From Thermohalobaculum sediminis (GTDB taxonomy: Bacteria > Pseudomonadota > Alphaproteobacteria > Rhodobacterales > Rhodobacteraceae): a stretch of DNA of 64,000 nt. The notes under the pieces are model-generated. The model was not told where the DNA came from. It saw only the letters and a list, made by a program, of their open reading frames with translations, and ran no database searches. How positions within the stretch are numbered: position 1 is the first letter of the stretch; the number at the start of each line of letters is the position of its first letter. Location: positions 434,001 to 498,000 of the forward strand of contig NZ_JAMFKN010000002.1 of assembly GCF_023487995.1 (NCBI RefSeq), written 5' to 3'. Below, in pieces: positions 62,098 to 64,000 of the stretch. The translations under genes were made by a program, and so were the position numbers.

Positions 62098-62781
62098 ATG
62101 ACGGCTCCGCCGCGGCATGTCGGCCGATACTCGCCGTCGACCGTTGCCGCTCATCCCGACGGCCGCCTCGTTTCCCCCAGTTTCGAGCGCAATGCCGGGC
62201 CGATTCGCGCGGCCCTTGCGCCGCTGCTGCGCGGGGCGCCCGGCGGCGGCGCGGTGCTCGAGATCGGCTCGGGCACCGGGCAGCATGCCGCACATTTCGC
62301 GCCCGCGTTCCCGGAGCTCCTTTGGGTCCCGACGGATCCGGTGCCGGAACACCGCGCAAGCATCGCGGCGTGGCGCACAATCTCGGGGGCGTTGAACCTC
62401 GCGGCGCCGCTCGACCTCGACGCGGCGCAGGATTGGGCCGCGCACCCAGAGGTGACCTCGCTCGGGCCGCTCGCGGCCGTCTTCGCCATGAACGTGATCC
62501 ACATAGCCCCCTGGGCGGTGGCCGACGGGATCGTGGCCGGCGCCGCGCGCAGCCTCGCCTCGGGCGGGAGGCTAATCCTCTACGGCCCCTTCGCCGAGGG
62601 CGGCCGCCACACCGGCGAGGGCAATGCGCGCTTCGACGCGGCCCTTCGTGCCGAGAACCCCGAATGGGGGGTGCGCGATCTCGACGAGGTGGCAGCGCTC
62701 GCGCGCGCCGCGGGGCTTGGCGCGCCTGTGGTCACCGCGATGCCGGCGAACAACCGGCTGGTCGCTTTCGCTTGCGCGTGA
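62098..62781 (+). CDS. DUF938 SAM-dependent methyltransferase-like protein
   Basis: A 227-residue DUF938 protein with a methyltransferase fold: SFERNAGPIRAALAPLL, the SAM-binding motif LEIGSGTGQHAAHFAPAFP (about residues 54-72), WVPTDPVPEHRASI, and the NVIHIAPWAVADGI segment (about 132-145), then LYGPFAEGG. DUF938 proteins look like active methyltransferases but their substrate is not known. It lies 31 bp after infC on the same strand and convergent with folC. Confidence 0.83.
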   Translation: MTAPPRHVGRYSPSTVAAHPDGRLVSPSFERNAGPIRAALAPLLRGAPGGGAVLEIGSGTGQHAAHFAPAFPELLWVPTDPVPEHRASIAAWRTISGALNLAAPLDLDAAQDWAAHPEVTSLGPLAAVFAMNVIHIAPWAVADGIVAGAARSLASGGRLILYGPFAEGGRHTGEGNARFDAALRAENPEWGVRDLDEVAALARAAGLGAPVVTAMPANNRLVAFACA

Positions 62782-62788
62782 TCTGCGC

Positions 62789-64000
62789 TCAGCCGTTCTC
62801 CGTCAGCACCTGCCCCGCGAGGTAGAGCGAGCCGCAGATCAGCACGCGGGCGGGCGCCCCCGTGGTCCCGTCATGCGCCGCGAGCACATGGTCGAGCGCG
62901 GCGTGGAGAGATTCGGCCGCAATCGCGTCATGGCCCGCGCTGCGCGCCCGCTCGGCCAGCCGTCCGGCCGGGATCGCGGCCGGCGTCGCGGGAATGGTGA
63001 CGGTGGCAACCCGCCCGACACGCCCCGCCAGCGGACGGAGGAAATCCTCGGCCGCCTTGGTGTCGATCATGCCGACGACGAGATGCACCGGCACGGGAGG
63101 CGACCCCTTCGCGGCCATCGCGTCGAGCACCGCGGCGATGGCCTCGCCGGCCGAGGCGTTGTGGCCGCCGTCGAGCCAGAGCTCGACGCCTGCGGGCAGG
63201 CGCGCGACCAGCGGCCCTGATTTGAGGCGCTGCATCCGGGCGGGCCATTCGGCACGGCTCACGGCGGCGGCGCAGGCCGCCTCGTCATGGCCCAGCTGCC
63301 TCAGCGCGGCCAGCGCGGCGCCGGCGTTGTCGATCTGGTGCGGCCCCGGCAGGTTCGGGAGGTCGAGGTCGAGAAGGCCCGCGCCGTCCTCGAACACCAG
63401 GCGCCCGCGCTCGGCCCGCGCCATCCAGTCCTGGCCGTGGATGCTCAGCGGCGCGCCGACCGCGGCGGCCCGTGCCTCGATCACCGCGCGCGCGGCATCC
63501 GGCTGGGGTCCCACGACACAGGGCACGCCGGGCTTGAGGATGCCGGCCTTCTCGCCCGCGATCTCCGCCAGCGTCTCGCCCAGATACTGCTGATGGTCGA
63601 TCGAGACCGGGGTGATGACGGTAAGAGCCGGGCGCGCGATCACATTCGTCGCATCGAGCCGACCGCCGAGGCCCACCTCCAGCAGCAGCCGGTCGGCCGG
63701 GGCGCGGGCGAAGGCGAGGAAGGCCGCGGCGGTGGTGATCTCGAAGAATGTGATCGGCTCGGCGCCGTTCACCTGCTCGCACTCCTCAAGCAGCGCGGCA
63801 AGCGCCGGTTCCTCGATCAGGCGTCCGGCGACCCGGATGCGCTCGTGGAAGCGCGCGAGATGCGGCGAGGTGTAGACATGCACGCGCTCGCCTGCGGCCT
63901 CGAGCCCCGCGCGGATCATCGCGATGGTCGAGCCCTTGCCGTTCGTGCCGGCGACATGGACGACCGGGGGCACGGCGCGCTCGGGATGCCCGAGACGCGC
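62789..64000 (-). CDS. folC: Folylpolyglutamate/dihydrofolate synthase FolC (partial)
   Basis: About 404 residues of FolC, which adds glutamate to dihydropteroate and folates. The frame stays open to the window edge (ARLGHPERAVPPVVHVAG), so the N-terminus is outside; the GTG near 63973 is an internal Val, not the start. Visible are the ATP loop GTNGKGSTIAMI, YTSPHLARFHERI, LLLEVGLGGRLDATNVI, the SIDHQQYLGETLAEIAGEKAGI segment and the C-terminal domain's ELWLDGGHNASAGEAI. It converges on the DUF938 gene with a 7-bp gap. Confidence 0.93.
   Translation of the reverse strand, partial: ARLGHPERAVPPVVHVAGTNGKGSTIAMIRAGLEAAGERVHVYTSPHLARFHERIRVAGRLIEEPALAALLEECEQVNGAEPITFFEITTAAAFLAFARAPADRLLLEVGLGGRLDATNVIARPALTVITPVSIDHQQYLGETLAEIAGEKAGILKPGVPCVVGPQPDAARAVIEARAAAVGAPLSIHGQDWMARAERGRLVFEDGAGLLDLDLPNLPGPHQIDNAGAALAALRQLGHDEAACAAAVSRAEWPARMQRLKSGPLVARLPAGVELWLDGGHNASAGEAIAAVLDAMAAKGSPPVPVHLVVGMIDTKAAEDFLRPLAGRVGRVATVTIPATPAAIPAGRLAERARSAGHDAIAAESLHAALDHVLAAHDGTTGAPARVLICGSLYLAGQVLTENG

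Noticed and set aside
62789-63973. FolC starting at the GTG near 63973
   Set aside because: The frame continues to the window end and the family N-terminus precedes this point, so the GTG is an internal valine codon.
1-64000. CRISPR arrays, insertion sequences, integrases, phage structural clusters
   Set aside because: No regularly spaced direct repeats, transposase or integrase motifs, or capsid/tail gene runs were seen on either strand.

Overview
The window is a GC-rich, densely packed chromosomal segment with strongly G/C-biased third codon positions. It most likely comes from an alphaproteobacterium of the Rhodobacterales (Rhodobacter/Paracoccus/roseobacter relatives). Supporting signs are a complete beta-hydroxyaspartate cycle (bhc) locus, a perfect CtrA-type TTAA-N7-TTAAC box before comM, a small SRP RNA just upstream of dnaX-ybaB, the dapA/smpB linkage, and palindromic GAGGCCCCGGG...CCCGGGGCAGC-type intergenic repeats. 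No rRNA, tRNA, CRISPR array, transposase or prophage core gene was seen.

Layout. 1-4.1 kb: a truncated PAS-domain protein, a LeuB-type dehydrogenase, a small exported protein and comM. 4.4-9.3 kb: a purine/allantoin catabolic block with an NCS1 permease, a divergent RpiR regulator, PuuE allantoinase, AllE ureidoglycine aminohydrolase and AllA ureidoglycolate lyase. 9.4-14.9 kb: bhcR and divergent bhcABCD. AllA releases glyoxylate, and BhcA/BhcC consume glyoxylate, so the two adjacent blocks form a plausible purine-to-oxaloacetate route. 15-20.6 kb: a tightly overlapping six-gene operon (FAD oxidoreductase, DUF1365, chalcone-isomerase-like, MFS, DUF3833 lipoprotein, SDR) resembling lipid-modification clusters but without the usual cyclopropane-fatty-acid-synthase-like gene, preceded by a MAPEG protein. 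20.6-25 kb: OmpA-family protein, AhpD-like protein, GNAT, then dapA-ATPase-smpB.

25-33 kb: lytic transglycosylase, pncB, a VTT-domain membrane protein, and a run of HAD, alpha/beta hydrolase, dehydratase and EEP genes. 33-40 kb: rmuC-mutL, an HSL-type esterase, olsB, msrB, a methyltransferase and a pyrimidine 5'-nucleotidase. 40-44.3 kb: the replication/repair block ffs-dnaX-ybaB-(DDAH-like)-recR. 44.4-47.4 kb: nudC, flavin reductase, a TerB/J-domain protein, a GNAT with no normal start codon and an overlapping 42-residue membrane protein. 47.5-51.4 kb: a fused 5-oxoprolinase-type hydantoinase and a small membrane protein. 51.4-56.7 kb: an accessory stretch with a less GC-rich GT87 membrane glycosyltransferase, two SDR proteins (one lacking the catalytic Tyr), a DUF5908-like protein, an alpha/beta hydrolase and a GT4 glycosyltransferase. 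56.8-64 kb: thrS, exported and membrane proteins, a periplasmic MBL-fold protein, infC with an AUA start, a DUF938 methyltransferase and a truncated folC.

The most notable system is the allantoin-to-glyoxylate block placed directly against the complete bhc locus. The clearest regulatory signals are the CtrA box at comM, a GGAA-N6-TTCC palindrome between the NCS1 permease and the RpiR gene, repeated TGGAA elements between bhcR and bhcA, and a perfect GTCCAC-N6-GTGGAC palindrome upstream of the 5-oxoprolinase gene. These assignments come from reading the sequence and from recalled family knowledge. No database search was run.
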